Below are positions 47,299-56,266 of a DNA stretch of 64,000 nt, piece by piece. This stretch comes from Stutzerimonas stutzeri (GTDB lineage Bacteria; Pseudomonadota; Gammaproteobacteria; Pseudomonadales; Pseudomonadaceae): the NCBI RefSeq assembly GCF_019090095.1, contig NZ_JAGQFP010000001.1, positions 434,001 to 498,000 on the forward strand, written 5' to 3'. The notes beneath the pieces were generated by a model. That model was given only the letters and a program-made list of their open reading frames with translations, made no database searches and was not told the origin of the DNA. The translations under genes were made by a program, and so were the position numbers. The first letter of the stretch is position 1. Each line of letters opens with the position of its first letter.

Positions 47299-49854
47299 AT
47301 GGCCCTCGACGAGTACAACCGCAAACGCGATTTCGCTGCCACGCCCGAGCCGGGTGGGGAAACCAAGTCTACCGGCAAGCGCGGCCGGCAACAGGCGTTG
47401 CAATATTGCATCCAGAAGCACGATGCGACGCGGCTGCACTACGATTTTCGCCTCGAGCTGGACGGTACGCTGAAGAGCTGGGCCGTGCCCAAAGGACCAT
47501 CGCTGGACCCCAAGTCGCGGCGACTGGCCGTGCATGTCGAAGACCATCCACTGGACTACGCCACCTTCGAAGGCACCATCCCGGCAGGGCATTACGGCGC
47601 CGGCGATGTGATCGTCTGGGACCGGGGTGTCTGGACGCCTCAGGGCGACCCGGAGGAGGGCTATCGCAAGGGCAAACTCAAGTTCACGCTGGAAGGGGAA
47701 AAGCTGAGCGGCACCTGGAACCTGGTGCGCACCCGCATGGACGGCGGCAAGGAGCAATGGTTTCTGATCAAGTCGAACGACGAAAGCGCGAGACCTGAGA
47801 GCGAATACGACATCGTCCGCGAGCAGCCTGACAGCGTGCTCAGCGATCGGACGCTGATCCCGCGCAAGCGCGGCAAGGCCAAGCGAGAGGTCGATGCCAA
47901 GCCGGTCAAGACGCCGACCGCGCGCCGCACTCGAAAGAAGACCGGCCAGGTCACGCTTTCCGGCGCCAAGGCGCTCGCACTGCCGGACAGTATCAAGCCG
48001 CAGCTGGCGACCCTCGTGGAGTCGGTGCCGGACGGCGATTGGCGCTACGAGGTCAAGTTCGATGGCTATCGCATCATGGCGCGGATCGACTCGGGCAAGG
48101 TGCAGCTGTTCACCCGCAATGGCCACGACTGGACTGCCAAGATGCCGCAACAAGCCGAGGCGCTTGCCGCACTGGGGCTCGAATCGGCCTGGCTCGACGG
48201 CGAAGTGGTGGTGCCCAACGAAGACGGAACCCCCGACTTCCAGGCACTGCAGAATGCCTTCGAGGTCGGCCGCAGCGGCACCATCGTTTATTACCTGTTC
48301 GACCTGCCGTACCTGAACGGCATGGACCTGCGCGAAGTGCCGCTGGAGGAGCGCCGTGCCGCCCTGAGCCAGGTACTGGAGCATAACGACAACGACCTGC
48401 TGCGCTTTTCCGCCGACTTCACCGAACAGCCTGAGAGCGTGTTGGAGAGTGCCTGCCAGATGAAGCTCGAGGGGCTGATCGGCAAGCGCGCCGGCAGTAC
48501 CTACGTGTCCAAGCGCAGCAGCAGCTGGGTGAAGATCAAGTGCAAGAACCGCCAGGAATTCATCATCGTCGGCTATACCGACCCCAAGGGCGCGCGCAGC
48601 GGCTTCGGTGCGCTGTTGCTGGGGTTGCACGACGAAGCGGGCAAGTTGCGTTACGCCGGCAAGGTGGGCACCGGTTTCAACCAGGTCACGCTCAACAACC
48701 TGCATGCCAAGCTGCAGGCGCTGGAGGTCGACAAGAGCCCCTTGGCCAAGGCGCCGCCAGCCGCGGATGTGCGGGGTGCACACTGGCTCAAGCCGGAGCT
48801 CATGTGCGAGGTGGCCTTTGCCGAAATGACGCGTCAGGGGGTGATTCGCCACTCGGTGTTTCATGGTCTGCGCTCGGACAAGCCCGCCCAGGCGATCACC
48901 CATGAGCGTCCGGCGAAAGCGGCGACGACGCGTTCGGGGAAGACCGCCGCCAGCACGGCGACCAGCGCGGGCACGATCAAGATCTCCAACCCCGAGCGCA
49001 TCATCGACAAGACCATCGGTGCGACCAAGATGGAGTTGGCGCGTTTCTATGCCGAGGTGGCGCCTTGGGCACTGCCGCATCTGCGCCATCGTCCCCTGGC
49101 GCTGGTAAGGGCACCGGAAGGGATCGACGGCGAATTGTTCTTCCAGAAACACACCGAAAAACTGAGCATCCCGCACATTACCCAGCTGGATACCGCGCTG
49201 TTTCCCAAGCATGCCGCGTTGATGACCATCGATACGCCCGAGGCGTTGGTCAGCGCCGCGCAGATGGGCACCATCGAATTGCACACCTGGAATGCGGTGG
49301 CGCCGGTGCTCGATCATCCGGATCGCTTCGTGCTGGATCTTGACCCCGATCCGGCCTTGCCGTGGAAGCGCATGATCGAAGCGACCCAGCTGACCCAGAC
49401 GTTACTCGATGAGATCGGCCTGCAATCCTTCCTCAAGACCAGCGGTGGCAAGGGCCTGCACATTCTGGTGCCGCTCGACCCGGTTCATAGCTGGACCGAA
49501 GTCAAGGCGTTCAGCCAGGCCATCGCACAATACATGGCCAAGCTGCTGCCGCAGCACTTCTCGGCGGTCAGCGGGCCGAAGAACAGGGTGGGGCGGATCT
49601 TCATCGATTACCTGCGCAACAGCCAGGGCGCCAGTACCGTTGCCGCCTACTCGGTGAGGGCACGCGAGGGGTTGGGGGTGTCGGTGCCGATCCATCGCGA
49701 TGAACTGGCCGAACTCAAGGGCGCCAACCTCTGGACCATCCGCAACCTGATGCCGCGGCTGGAAGAGCAGGGCGGCGATGACCCCTGGGCCGGCATCGAT
49801 GCGACCGAACAACGGATTACTGCGGACATGCGAGAGCGGCTGCGGATGAAGTGA
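47299..49854 (+). CDS. ligD: LigD, multifunctional NHEJ DNA ligase/polymerase/3'-phosphoesterase
   Basis: Three-domain end-joining enzyme, 851 residues, in the pseudomonad order phosphoesterase-ligase-polymerase. The PE domain (about 1-170) has QKHDATRLHYDFRLELDG with His 41, His 47 and Asp 49. The ligase domain (about 220-530) has the adenylation Lys 253 in YEVKFDGYRI and a C-terminal OB part (SWVKIKCKNRQEFIIVGY). A linker of about 50 residues leads to the polymerase domain (about 560-851) with the metal pair in VLDLDPDPALPW near residue 680 and KTSGGKGLHILVPL. It heals, fills and seals breaks held by Ku. The long minus-strand frame across it is a GC-driven shadow. Confidence 0.96.
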   Translation: MALDEYNRKRDFAATPEPGGETKSTGKRGRQQALQYCIQKHDATRLHYDFRLELDGTLKSWAVPKGPSLDPKSRRLAVHVEDHPLDYATFEGTIPAGHYGAGDVIVWDRGVWTPQGDPEEGYRKGKLKFTLEGEKLSGTWNLVRTRMDGGKEQWFLIKSNDESARPESEYDIVREQPDSVLSDRTLIPRKRGKAKREVDAKPVKTPTARRTRKKTGQVTLSGAKALALPDSIKPQLATLVESVPDGDWRYEVKFDGYRIMARIDSGKVQLFTRNGHDWTAKMPQQAEALAALGLESAWLDGEVVVPNEDGTPDFQALQNAFEVGRSGTIVYYLFDLPYLNGMDLREVPLEERRAALSQVLEHNDNDLLRFSADFTEQPESVLESACQMKLEGLIGKRAGSTYVSKRSSSWVKIKCKNRQEFIIVGYTDPKGARSGFGALLLGLHDEAGKLRYAGKVGTGFNQVTLNNLHAKLQALEVDKSPLAKAPPAADVRGAHWLKPELMCEVAFAEMTRQGVIRHSVFHGLRSDKPAQAITHERPAKAATTRSGKTAASTATSAGTIKISNPERIIDKTIGATKMELARFYAEVAPWALPHLRHRPLALVRAPEGIDGELFFQKHTEKLSIPHITQLDTALFPKHAALMTIDTPEALVSAAQMGTIELHTWNAVAPVLDHPDRFVLDLDPDPALPWKRMIEATQLTQTLLDEIGLQSFLKTSGGKGLHILVPLDPVHSWTEVKAFSQAIAQYMAKLLPQHFSAVSGPKNRVGRIFIDYLRNSQGASTVAAYSVRAREGLGVSVPIHRDELAELKGANLWTIRNLMPRLEEQGGDDPWAGIDATEQRITADMRERLRMK

Positions 49855-49869
49855 CCGGCGATCTGCCGA

Positions 49870-50106
49870 TCAGTGATCGATGCAGTCGGCGCCCTGACGC
49901 AGGTAGCTCACCGTATGGGTTTCGCCTTTCGAATCCAGATAGGTCATCGTGGCTTCGACCACAGAGCAGCCGCCCTTGGGCACCTCCATCGAAATCACCT
50001 TGGCGACATCCAGGTGATCGCCATAACGATAGGGTGTCGGCTGCGGGGCGGCGGCGGCCAACTGAGCGAACAGCGACAAGCCGGCAATCCAGACAAGATG
50101 TTTCAT
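49870..50106 (-). CDS. DUF2790 small exported protein
   Basis: 78 residues with a signal peptide (KHLVWIAGLSLFAQLAAAAP) and the short DUF2790 domain: YRYGDHLDVAKVISMEVPKGGCSVVEATMTYLDSKGE. The two Cys residues, in GGCSV and near the C-terminus in ADCIDH, could form a disulfide in the periplasm. The family is Pseudomonas-centred and of unknown function, with members responding to metals or stress. ATG 50106 has an AGAGGTGG site. It converges on ligD. Confidence 0.85.
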   Translation of the reverse strand: MKHLVWIAGLSLFAQLAAAAPQPTPYRYGDHLDVAKVISMEVPKGGCSVVEATMTYLDSKGETHTVSYLRQGADCIDH

Positions 50107-50342
50107 ATCCACCTCTTTGCGCAGAGCCTCGCCAGGGGCGCGGGCTCGGAACTAAAACGGCTGCCCAACGAGGGGAGGCAGCCAGAAAGCGACAGACATC
50201 GACCCAAAGGAGCAATCATCGATCGATGCGGCGAGCGACCTTGGTCGACCGACGCTCTGTCACTGCGCAAAGGATAAGAAGCAACAACGCTGCGAAAAAT
50301 GGCTGTTCAGGAGAGACAGTCTTACCCAAAAGGTAACAATGC
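50107..50342. other. Intergenic region between DUF2790 and LysR genes
   Basis: 236 bases containing the promoter of the DUF2790 gene. No coding frame is supported. Purine-rich stretches occur, but no clear regulatory motif was recognised. Confidence 0.35.
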
Positions 50343-51278
50343 TCAGACCCAGTATTCGGGGTTCTGTAGAACTTGGTGGTAACCGAAAAACGCCTGCGGC
50401 AGCTCACGCTTGAGAAATTCGACCCATGTCCTGACCTTGGCGTCGAGGAAGCGCCGGGACGGGTAGAGGGCGTAGATGGTCTTTTCCTGCAGACGGAACT
50501 GCGGCAGCAGACGCACCAACGAACCCCGTTGCAGGGCCGGTACCGCCACGTAGTCGGGCAACAGGCATATGCCCATTCCGGCTTCCGCCGCAGCGCTCAT
50601 GGCTTCGGCGACGTTCACCTTGAACGTTTCGCCCGGCAGGACCGTCTGTTCGACGCCGTCGGCGTGGAAGGTCCAGCTGTCGGCGAATACCGGATCGGCC
50701 AGGCGCAGGCAGCGATGCTGCTCCAGGTCGGCTGGCACCCGGGGCGCGCCATGCTGCTTGAGGTAGATCGGCGATGCGCAGACCACATGGAACACCGTGC
50801 CCAGCGGCTGCGCGATCAGTTCGGAGTCCGGCAGCTCGCGCGACAGGGTGATGACGACGTCGAGGTTGTCCTCCAGCAGGTCCGGTTTGCGCTGGGAAAG
50901 CATCAGGTCGATATTCACCTGCGGATTGCTCTCGTTGTAACGGCCGGCGAGCGTCGCCAGCAGCTGGATGCCCAAACCGATGGTGGAATGAACCCGCAGA
51001 CGCCCCCTTGGCACCTTGTGGGCGCCGCCTGCCTCGAGGCGAGCCTGCTCGACCTGCTCGAGAATCACGCGACAGTGCTCGAGGTAGCGTTCGCCCGCTT
51101 CGGTCAGTGCCAGACGCCGCGTGGTGCGGTGCAGCAGGCGCGCCTGGAGATGATTTTCAAGTTCCGACACCAGCCGCGATACCTGCGCTGTCGAGGTGTC
51201 GGCCTGCTGCGCGGCAGCGGTAAAGCTGCCGGCATCGACGACCCGCACAAAGGTCTGCATCGCATTTAGCATGTCCAT
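50343..51278 (-). CDS. LysR-family transcriptional regulator
   Basis: 311 residues from ATG 51278 (GTG 51287 and ATG 51272 are alternatives with similar ribosome sites). The N-terminal winged helix reads FVRVVDAGSFTAAAQQADTSTAQVSRLVSELENHL. The effector domain follows, with VHSTIGLGIQLLATLAGRYNE and LPDYVAVPALQRGSLVRLLP. It belongs to the large CrgA/DsdC-like group with HRTTRRLALTEAG. It is divergent from eptA across 215 bases, so it may regulate that gene, although eptA is more often controlled by two-component systems. Confidence 0.87.
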   Translation of the reverse strand: MDMLNAMQTFVRVVDAGSFTAAAQQADTSTAQVSRLVSELENHLQARLLHRTTRRLALTEAGERYLEHCRVILEQVEQARLEAGGAHKVPRGRLRVHSTIGLGIQLLATLAGRYNESNPQVNIDLMLSQRKPDLLEDNLDVVITLSRELPDSELIAQPLGTVFHVVCASPIYLKQHGAPRVPADLEQHRCLRLADPVFADSWTFHADGVEQTVLPGETFKVNVAEAMSAAAEAGMGICLLPDYVAVPALQRGSLVRLLPQFRLQEKTIYALYPSRRFLDAKVRTWVEFLKRELPQAFFGYHQVLQNPEYWV

Positions 51279-51493
51279 CCTCACCACCTGAACGCCTGCA
51301 CGTCGTTATAGCCATCAAGATCGCCGTTGGAGTCTCGTGTGTCACGCCGGTTCGGCAGGGCGCTATCGCACGCGGCGACCAGTCCGGCACTCCCGCCTGC
51401 TAGCGGTTTGACGGATTCTTCACACATCGCTGACGGTTTGCTCACGTCTCGCTCTCTACTCTGCGGCCATCTCATTCAGCAGGGCTGATCGCC

Positions 51494-53194
51494 GTGGATC
51501 GCAACCAACCGGATACTCACAGACCTCGTGGCTGGGCACTTCTTGCCAGCCGTAACCGCCTGATCCTCGCCACCGCGTTATGGTTGCTCGTCGCCAGCAA
51601 CTGGCCGTTCTGGCACGCCGTCTGGCAAGGCGTAGGCGGGCTGCGCGAGGGCAATGGTTTGTTCCTGGCGACCCTGCCGCTGTTCGTCCTGGCCTGGTTG
51701 TTTCTGCTGCTCAGCCTGCTGGCCTGGGGCCGCCTGACCAAGCCGGTGCTGGCGCTGGCGCTGCTGATCTCTGCCGCCGCCAGCTACTTCATGAACAGCT
51801 ATGGCATCGTCATTGACCACAGCATGCTGACCAATCTGGTACAGACCGACACTGCCGAGGCCACCGAGCTGCTCAGCTGGAAGCTGGCCGCCTGGCTGCT
51901 GGGCTTCGGTGTGCTGCCGGTCCTGCTGATCAGCCGCGTCCGCCCGGCACTGGGTAGCTGGCGGTCCGAGCTCGGCAAGAAGGCGCTGGGCATGGGCGTG
52001 GCCGCGGTTTGCCTGGCCGCAATCGCGTTCAGCCAGTATCAACCGTACGCATCGCTGTTGCGCAACCATCATGAACTGCGCCTGATGCTGGTGCCCTCCA
52101 ATGTGGTGGCTGCAGTGCAGAGCTACGCCAAGCGTCAGCTGGCGACACCAACGCAGCTGGCCCTGGTCGGTACCGATGCGCATCGCCAGGTGCCGGTGTC
52201 CGCAACGCGGCGGCCCAGGCTGACCATCGTGGTCGTTGGCGAAACCGCACGCGCGGCGAACTTCTCGCTCAACGGTTATGCGCGTGACACCAACCCCGAG
52301 CTGTCCAAACGTGGCGTGCTGAGTTTCACCCAGGCCAGCTCCTGCGGCACGGCGACGGCGGTTTCGCTGCCGTGCATGTTCCTCGATGTCGGTCAGCGTG
52401 GCTACAAGGACGGCCTGGTGAAGAGTCGCGAGGGCCTGCTCGATGTGCTCCAGCGAGCAGGCGTCGCCGTGCTCTGGCGCGACAACAACTCGGGCTGCAA
52501 AGGCGTGTGCGACAGGGTCCCGCATGAGGACGTGGACCATCTGCACGTGGCTGATCTCTGCCGCAGCGACGAGTGCTATGACGGGATCCTGCTGCACGGC
52601 CTGCAGGCTTACCTGGACCAGCAACGGGACGACACCGTCGTGGTGCTGCACATGAAGGGCAGCCATGGACCGGCCTATTTCAAACGCTATCCGCCAGCAT
52701 TCGAGCGCTTCAGCCCGGTCTGCGACAGCAATCAACTGGATCGCTGCGAGCGGCAGAGCATCCTCAACGCCTACGACAACAGCCTGGCGTACACCGACCA
52801 TGTGCTGGCACAGACCATCGACCTGCTCGAACACAACGCGCAGCGCTTCGATAGCGCGATGCTGTACATGTCCGACCACGGCGAATCGCTCGGTGAAAAT
52901 GGCCTCTACCTGCATGGCTTGCCTTATGCGATGGCCCCGACCGAACAGACCCATATCCCCATGCTGCTCTGGCTGTCGGACAGCCTTGCGCGCAGCGCCG
53001 CCGTCGATACCGACTGCATGCAACAACAACGCGATCGCGCCTTGTCGCACGACAATCTGTTCCACTCGGTCCTCGGCTTGATGGATGTGCAGACCAGCGC
53101 CTATCACCCAGACCAGGACCTTTTCCGGGCCTGTGAGCCGGCGGGCGGCAAGCTGCTGGCTCTGCACAAAACTGAAGACAATCAGGTGAATTGA
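51494..53194 (+). CDS. eptA: EptA-type lipid A phosphoethanolamine transferase
   Basis: Inner-membrane sulfatase-fold enzyme that decorates lipid A with phosphoethanolamine, lowering surface charge and polymyxin affinity, 566 residues. Five N-terminal membrane helices (about residues 20-175) precede the periplasmic domain. The nucleophile Thr is in VVVGETARAANFSLNGYARDTNP, with zinc ligands in YMSDHGESLGENGLYLHGLPY. Conserved cysteine pairs (SSCGTATAVSLPCMF, SGCKGVCD, DLCRSDEC) give the family's disulfides. The start is GTG 51494 after a GCAGGG site. Divergent LysR. Only the chromosomal EptA subgroup is supported, not a mobile mcr type. Confidence 0.92.
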   Translation: MDRNQPDTHRPRGWALLASRNRLILATALWLLVASNWPFWHAVWQGVGGLREGNGLFLATLPLFVLAWLFLLLSLLAWGRLTKPVLALALLISAAASYFMNSYGIVIDHSMLTNLVQTDTAEATELLSWKLAAWLLGFGVLPVLLISRVRPALGSWRSELGKKALGMGVAAVCLAAIAFSQYQPYASLLRNHHELRLMLVPSNVVAAVQSYAKRQLATPTQLALVGTDAHRQVPVSATRRPRLTIVVVGETARAANFSLNGYARDTNPELSKRGVLSFTQASSCGTATAVSLPCMFLDVGQRGYKDGLVKSREGLLDVLQRAGVAVLWRDNNSGCKGVCDRVPHEDVDHLHVADLCRSDECYDGILLHGLQAYLDQQRDDTVVVLHMKGSHGPAYFKRYPPAFERFSPVCDSNQLDRCERQSILNAYDNSLAYTDHVLAQTIDLLEHNAQRFDSAMLYMSDHGESLGENGLYLHGLPYAMAPTEQTHIPMLLWLSDSLARSAAVDTDCMQQQRDRALSHDNLFHSVLGLMDVQTSAYHPDQDLFRACEPAGGKLLALHKTEDNQVN

Positions 53195-53329
53195 GGGTTA
53201 AGTGAGCCGGCGGAAGAAGGCGAGGGCGGTTGCCCTTTCCCGACCCAACGGCGTTTTCCTTCCGCAGGTGCAGTTACAGCCCAGAGCGGCGCGGTTCCAT
53301 GTCCGTTTGCAAGGAAAGGCTTGGCTTGA

Positions 53330-53398
53330 TCACGATTCAAGACGGCCAACCGACCGGAAGTGAGCAAACGCAGGTGCTGGCCGCTCTTAATCGTGATA
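53330..53398. repeat. Long imperfect stem-loop in eptA-nhaC gap
   Basis: The arms ATCACGATT-c-AAGA-CGGCCA (53330-53349) and TGGCCG-c-TCTT-AATCGTGAT (53379-53398) pair over 19 bases with one single-base bulge on each side, around a 29-base loop. It is separate from the terminator that follows. No gene is present in this 282-base gap. It could be a small-RNA or message-end structure, or a mobile-element relic. Confidence 0.6.
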
Positions 53399-53428
53399 GA
53401 TGCCTGCCTCTCGCTCGAACTGGCATGC

Positions 53429-53458
53429 AAAAAAAAGAGCGGCGCCATGCGCCGCTCT
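53429..53458 (-). terminator. Intrinsic terminator for the NhaC-type gene
   Basis: Read on the minus strand, AGAGCGGCGC-ATG-GCGCCGCTCT is followed by a run of eight T. It lies about 20 bases after the stop at 53477. This is a textbook Rho-independent terminator. Confidence 0.92.
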
Positions 53459-53476
53459 TCGCGTTTGCGGGATGCA

Positions 53477-54907
53477 TCAAGCCGACGTTGACAGTCCCAT
53501 CAGCACGAAAGCCGTCAAGGCCACCGCAGCGGCCGTTAGGCAATAGGGCAGCTGGGTCTTGATGTGCTCCATCAGGTCGTTGCCGGTGGCGGTCGCAGTG
53601 ACGATGCCGGTGTCGCTGATAGGCGAGATGGTATCGCCGAATATCGAGCCGGAGATGGCGGCGCCGATGACCAGATACGGGTCTGCTCCAGCGGTGACGG
53701 CCAGTTGGATACCGATCGGGATCATGATCGAGAAGGTGCCCCAGGAGGTGCCGGTTGAGATCGAAATGATCGCCGATACCAGAAACACGAACGCCGCGAT
53801 CAGGCCGGCCGGCAGCAGCGCGCTGAACTCATCGGCGAGAAAGGTGCCGATCTTCAGTTGGCTGGCGACGTCTCCGATGAGGAAGGCAAGGGTCAGCACC
53901 ACGACCATCGGCATCATTGCTTTGTAGCCATCCATGAGATGGCCGAAATAGGCCTCGATGGTCAGCGTGCGCTTGACGAATACGTAGTGCACAAAGCCGA
54001 CGGCCTGCCCGACCAGCACGGCCCAGAGCACGGAAGTCGAGCCCGAGCCGTTGAGGATGTTGCCGTCACCGGTGATATAGAGCCAAAGCGGTGTACAGAC
54101 GATGGTAACGAGCAACGGCACCAGCAGGTTGGAGACGCAAGGTTTCTGGCCTGGCACGCACTCGTTGTTTTCCTCAGCAAGCGGCGTCGCGCCGTCACGC
54201 AGCTCTATGCCCTGAGCGGCGCGCAGATTGGCCTGGCGCATCCGTGGAAAGGAGAAGCGGGTAAAGATCGAAAGCAATACGACGCCGATGGACGCCCAGG
54301 CGAAGAAGTTGAACAGGATGGAGTGTGACAGGATGCCGAACGGGTTGCCGCCAATAACCCCACGGTCGATCTGCACGGCGATCACCCCCATCATCGCCGC
54401 GCCCCAGCCGTTGGCCATTACCGATGACCAGGACGCGATACCCATGTTCTTCAGCACGTAGGCTGTCTGCTCGCGCGAGACGCGGTGTTTGCGCGCCAAC
54501 GCGGACGTAGCTGCGCCGGAGGTGAGCATCGCCAGGTAACTGTCGATGAATATGATCGAAGACGTAACCCCGGCCATCAGCTGGGTGCTGCGCCGCCCCT
54601 TAACTACCTGCAGGCGCTCGGAGAACAGCGCGACCAGGCCCTGCATCCCCCCGGTAACGCGAGCGAGGTGGATCAAGCCGCTGATCATGACGGTAAACAG
54701 CAACGTCTTGACCGCGCCTTCAGACTGGAAGATGCCGACCACTCCGTCGACCGTGCTTTCCAGCCCGATGCCGATATCGAAGTTGGAAAGAACCAGGAAA
54801 CCAGCTACCGAGCCGGCGATCAGAGCGAGCACTACCTGCCGGGTAGAGATCGCCAGGAATATTGCTATCGCGGGGGACAGAAGGCCCCAAGCACCGAATT
54901 CTTGCAT
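53477..54907 (-). CDS. NhaC-family Na+/H+ antiporter-type transporter
   Basis: Polytopic inner-membrane carrier of the NhaC superfamily, 476 residues, with about eleven to twelve hydrophobic helices. Family-like segments include LMAGVTSSIIFIDSYLAMLTSGAATSALARKH in the first half and STGTSWGTFSIMIPIGIQLAV and SGSIFGDTISPISDTGIV in the second; the last is a strong signature. ATG 54907 has an AAGAGG site; an extension to 55006 is not supported. Members exchange Na+ and H+ or carry amino or dicarboxylic acids, so the substrate is open. It may share a message with the MFS gene 99 bases upstream. Confidence 0.88.
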   Translation of the reverse strand: MQEFGAWGLLSPAIAIFLAISTRQVVLALIAGSVAGFLVLSNFDIGIGLESTVDGVVGIFQSEGAVKTLLFTVMISGLIHLARVTGGMQGLVALFSERLQVVKGRRSTQLMAGVTSSIIFIDSYLAMLTSGAATSALARKHRVSREQTAYVLKNMGIASWSSVMANGWGAAMMGVIAVQIDRGVIGGNPFGILSHSILFNFFAWASIGVVLLSIFTRFSFPRMRQANLRAAQGIELRDGATPLAEENNECVPGQKPCVSNLLVPLLVTIVCTPLWLYITGDGNILNGSGSTSVLWAVLVGQAVGFVHYVFVKRTLTIEAYFGHLMDGYKAMMPMVVVLTLAFLIGDVASQLKIGTFLADEFSALLPAGLIAAFVFLVSAIISISTGTSWGTFSIMIPIGIQLAVTAGADPYLVIGAAISGSIFGDTISPISDTGIVTATATGNDLMEHIKTQLPYCLTAAAVALTAFVLMGLSTSA

Positions 54908-55006
54908 CGCAAACGCCTCTTGGATTTTGTTGTTGTTTGTCCTTGTGGAGCGGATGTCGTTGGGTAGTCTGGTGTTCCTCTCTGGGTCGAGTGTGTGTGC
55001 TGGCAA

Positions 55007-56266
55007 TCAGCGGGTGGCTTGAGCCGCCTGGCTATTCGCCGCAAACGGCGCATTCCAGGCGTAGGCAATCAGGCCGAAAATCGGGCCGGCCACCAATAGC
55101 CAGGTCGAGTCGAGCCCGATGTGTTCGAACAACGTCGTAACGGCGGCGATCGAGACAACCGTGATGGCGAAGCCGATACAGTTCTGGATCGCCAGCGCGC
55201 CACCGACCAGTTCCGGGCGGCAGGCGCGCGCCGCTAGTGCAGAAAAGTGCGGTGAATCGGCGACCACCGCAGCCCCCCAGATAGCCAGCAGGATCACCAA
55301 CGCCAACGTCGGAAGCTGTTGCCACCCCAACGCGAACATCAATGCGCAAATGCCAGAGATCGCCAGAGCGGTAAGCGCCACCTTCGCGCTGCCGAAACGT
55401 TGCGACAACATTCCTCCAACCAGTGAGCCCAGCGCGCCGATGCCTATCACGCAGAAGGACACCCCCGAGACGCCAAGGGCAGGGAAGCGCTCGGCCAGTG
55501 TGGTATTCGCGGCGATCAGCGGCACGATCGTCCAGAAGGTGTACAGCTCCCACATGTGGCCGAAGTAGCCTAAGGTCGCTGCGCGAAAATCACGGCTGCG
55601 AAAGGCGCTGAAGATGGCGCTGGCATGGGGCGCCGCTGCCGTCCCGGATGGCAACGGCGACGCGAGCATGCGGCTGTGGGGACCGTCGCCCAGCGCACCG
55701 ATCAGTCCTGCGCCGAGCAATGCCAGCAACGAGGACGCGCTGATTACCCATTGCCATGGCACCTCGGCACCAACGGTGCGCAACGCGTGCGGTAGCGCGG
55801 TTCCCAGCGTCAGCATCGCCACGAGCTGCGAGAGTGCCAAGCCCGTGCGTTCCGGCGCCCAGCCGACGATCAGTTTCATGCCCATGGGGTAGATGCCCGC
55901 CAGGCAGACGCCGACGCAAAAACGCACGGCCAGCCCACTGACGAGCCCTTCGGCGAGCCAGGCGAAGCCAAGGTTAAGCAATGCTCCGAGCAGCGCGCTG
56001 ACGACAAAGATGCGGCTGGCGCGGAAGCGGTCGGCCATGCCGCTGAGCGAGATACACAGCGTGCCGAGGATGAAACCCAGCTGGACCGCACTGGTCAGCC
56101 AGCCGATTTCGGCAGCGCTGACCTGCCACAGCCGCTCCAGGTCTGCGGCGGTGCCGTTGGCGCTGAACCAGAGCGCAGTGCCGAACAGCTGGGCGATGGC
56201 GATCACCGCGACGGGTCCCAGCCGCTGCAGGCCGCGTGAAAGGGGAAGCGAGGCTTGCATGTTCAC
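55007..56266 (-). CDS. MFS transporter
   Basis: Major facilitator protein, 419 residues, with about twelve helices. It has loop 2-3 GMADRFRASRIFVV (variant of the MFS G-x3-D-R motif), GWAPERTGLALSQL, and a mirrored second half (GGMLSQRFGSAKVALTALA). The start is GTG 56266, overlapping the stop of the TPR gene (GTGA), or ATG two codons on. The coupled translation with the TPR protein suggests a joint role. The substrate is unknown; the sequence resembles the CynX/NimT-like and efflux-type carriers only in general form. Confidence 0.86.
   Translation of the reverse strand: MNMQASLPLSRGLQRLGPVAVIAIAQLFGTALWFSANGTAADLERLWQVSAAEIGWLTSAVQLGFILGTLCISLSGMADRFRASRIFVVSALLGALLNLGFAWLAEGLVSGLAVRFCVGVCLAGIYPMGMKLIVGWAPERTGLALSQLVAMLTLGTALPHALRTVGAEVPWQWVISASSLLALLGAGLIGALGDGPHSRMLASPLPSGTAAAPHASAIFSAFRSRDFRAATLGYFGHMWELYTFWTIVPLIAANTTLAERFPALGVSGVSFCVIGIGALGSLVGGMLSQRFGSAKVALTALAISGICALMFALGWQQLPTLALVILLAIWGAAVVADSPHFSALAARACRPELVGGALAIQNCIGFAITVVSIAAVTTLFEHIGLDSTWLLVAGPIFGLIAYAWNAPFAANSQAAQATR

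Noticed and set aside
47191-49317. 708-residue minus-strand frame opposite ligD
   Set aside because: Antisense shadow; all three LigD domains are intact on the other strand.
51494-53194. Mobile mcr-type colistin resistance gene
   Set aside because: No insertion sequence, pap2 partner or foreign base composition; the gene looks like a chromosomal eptA next to a LysR gene.
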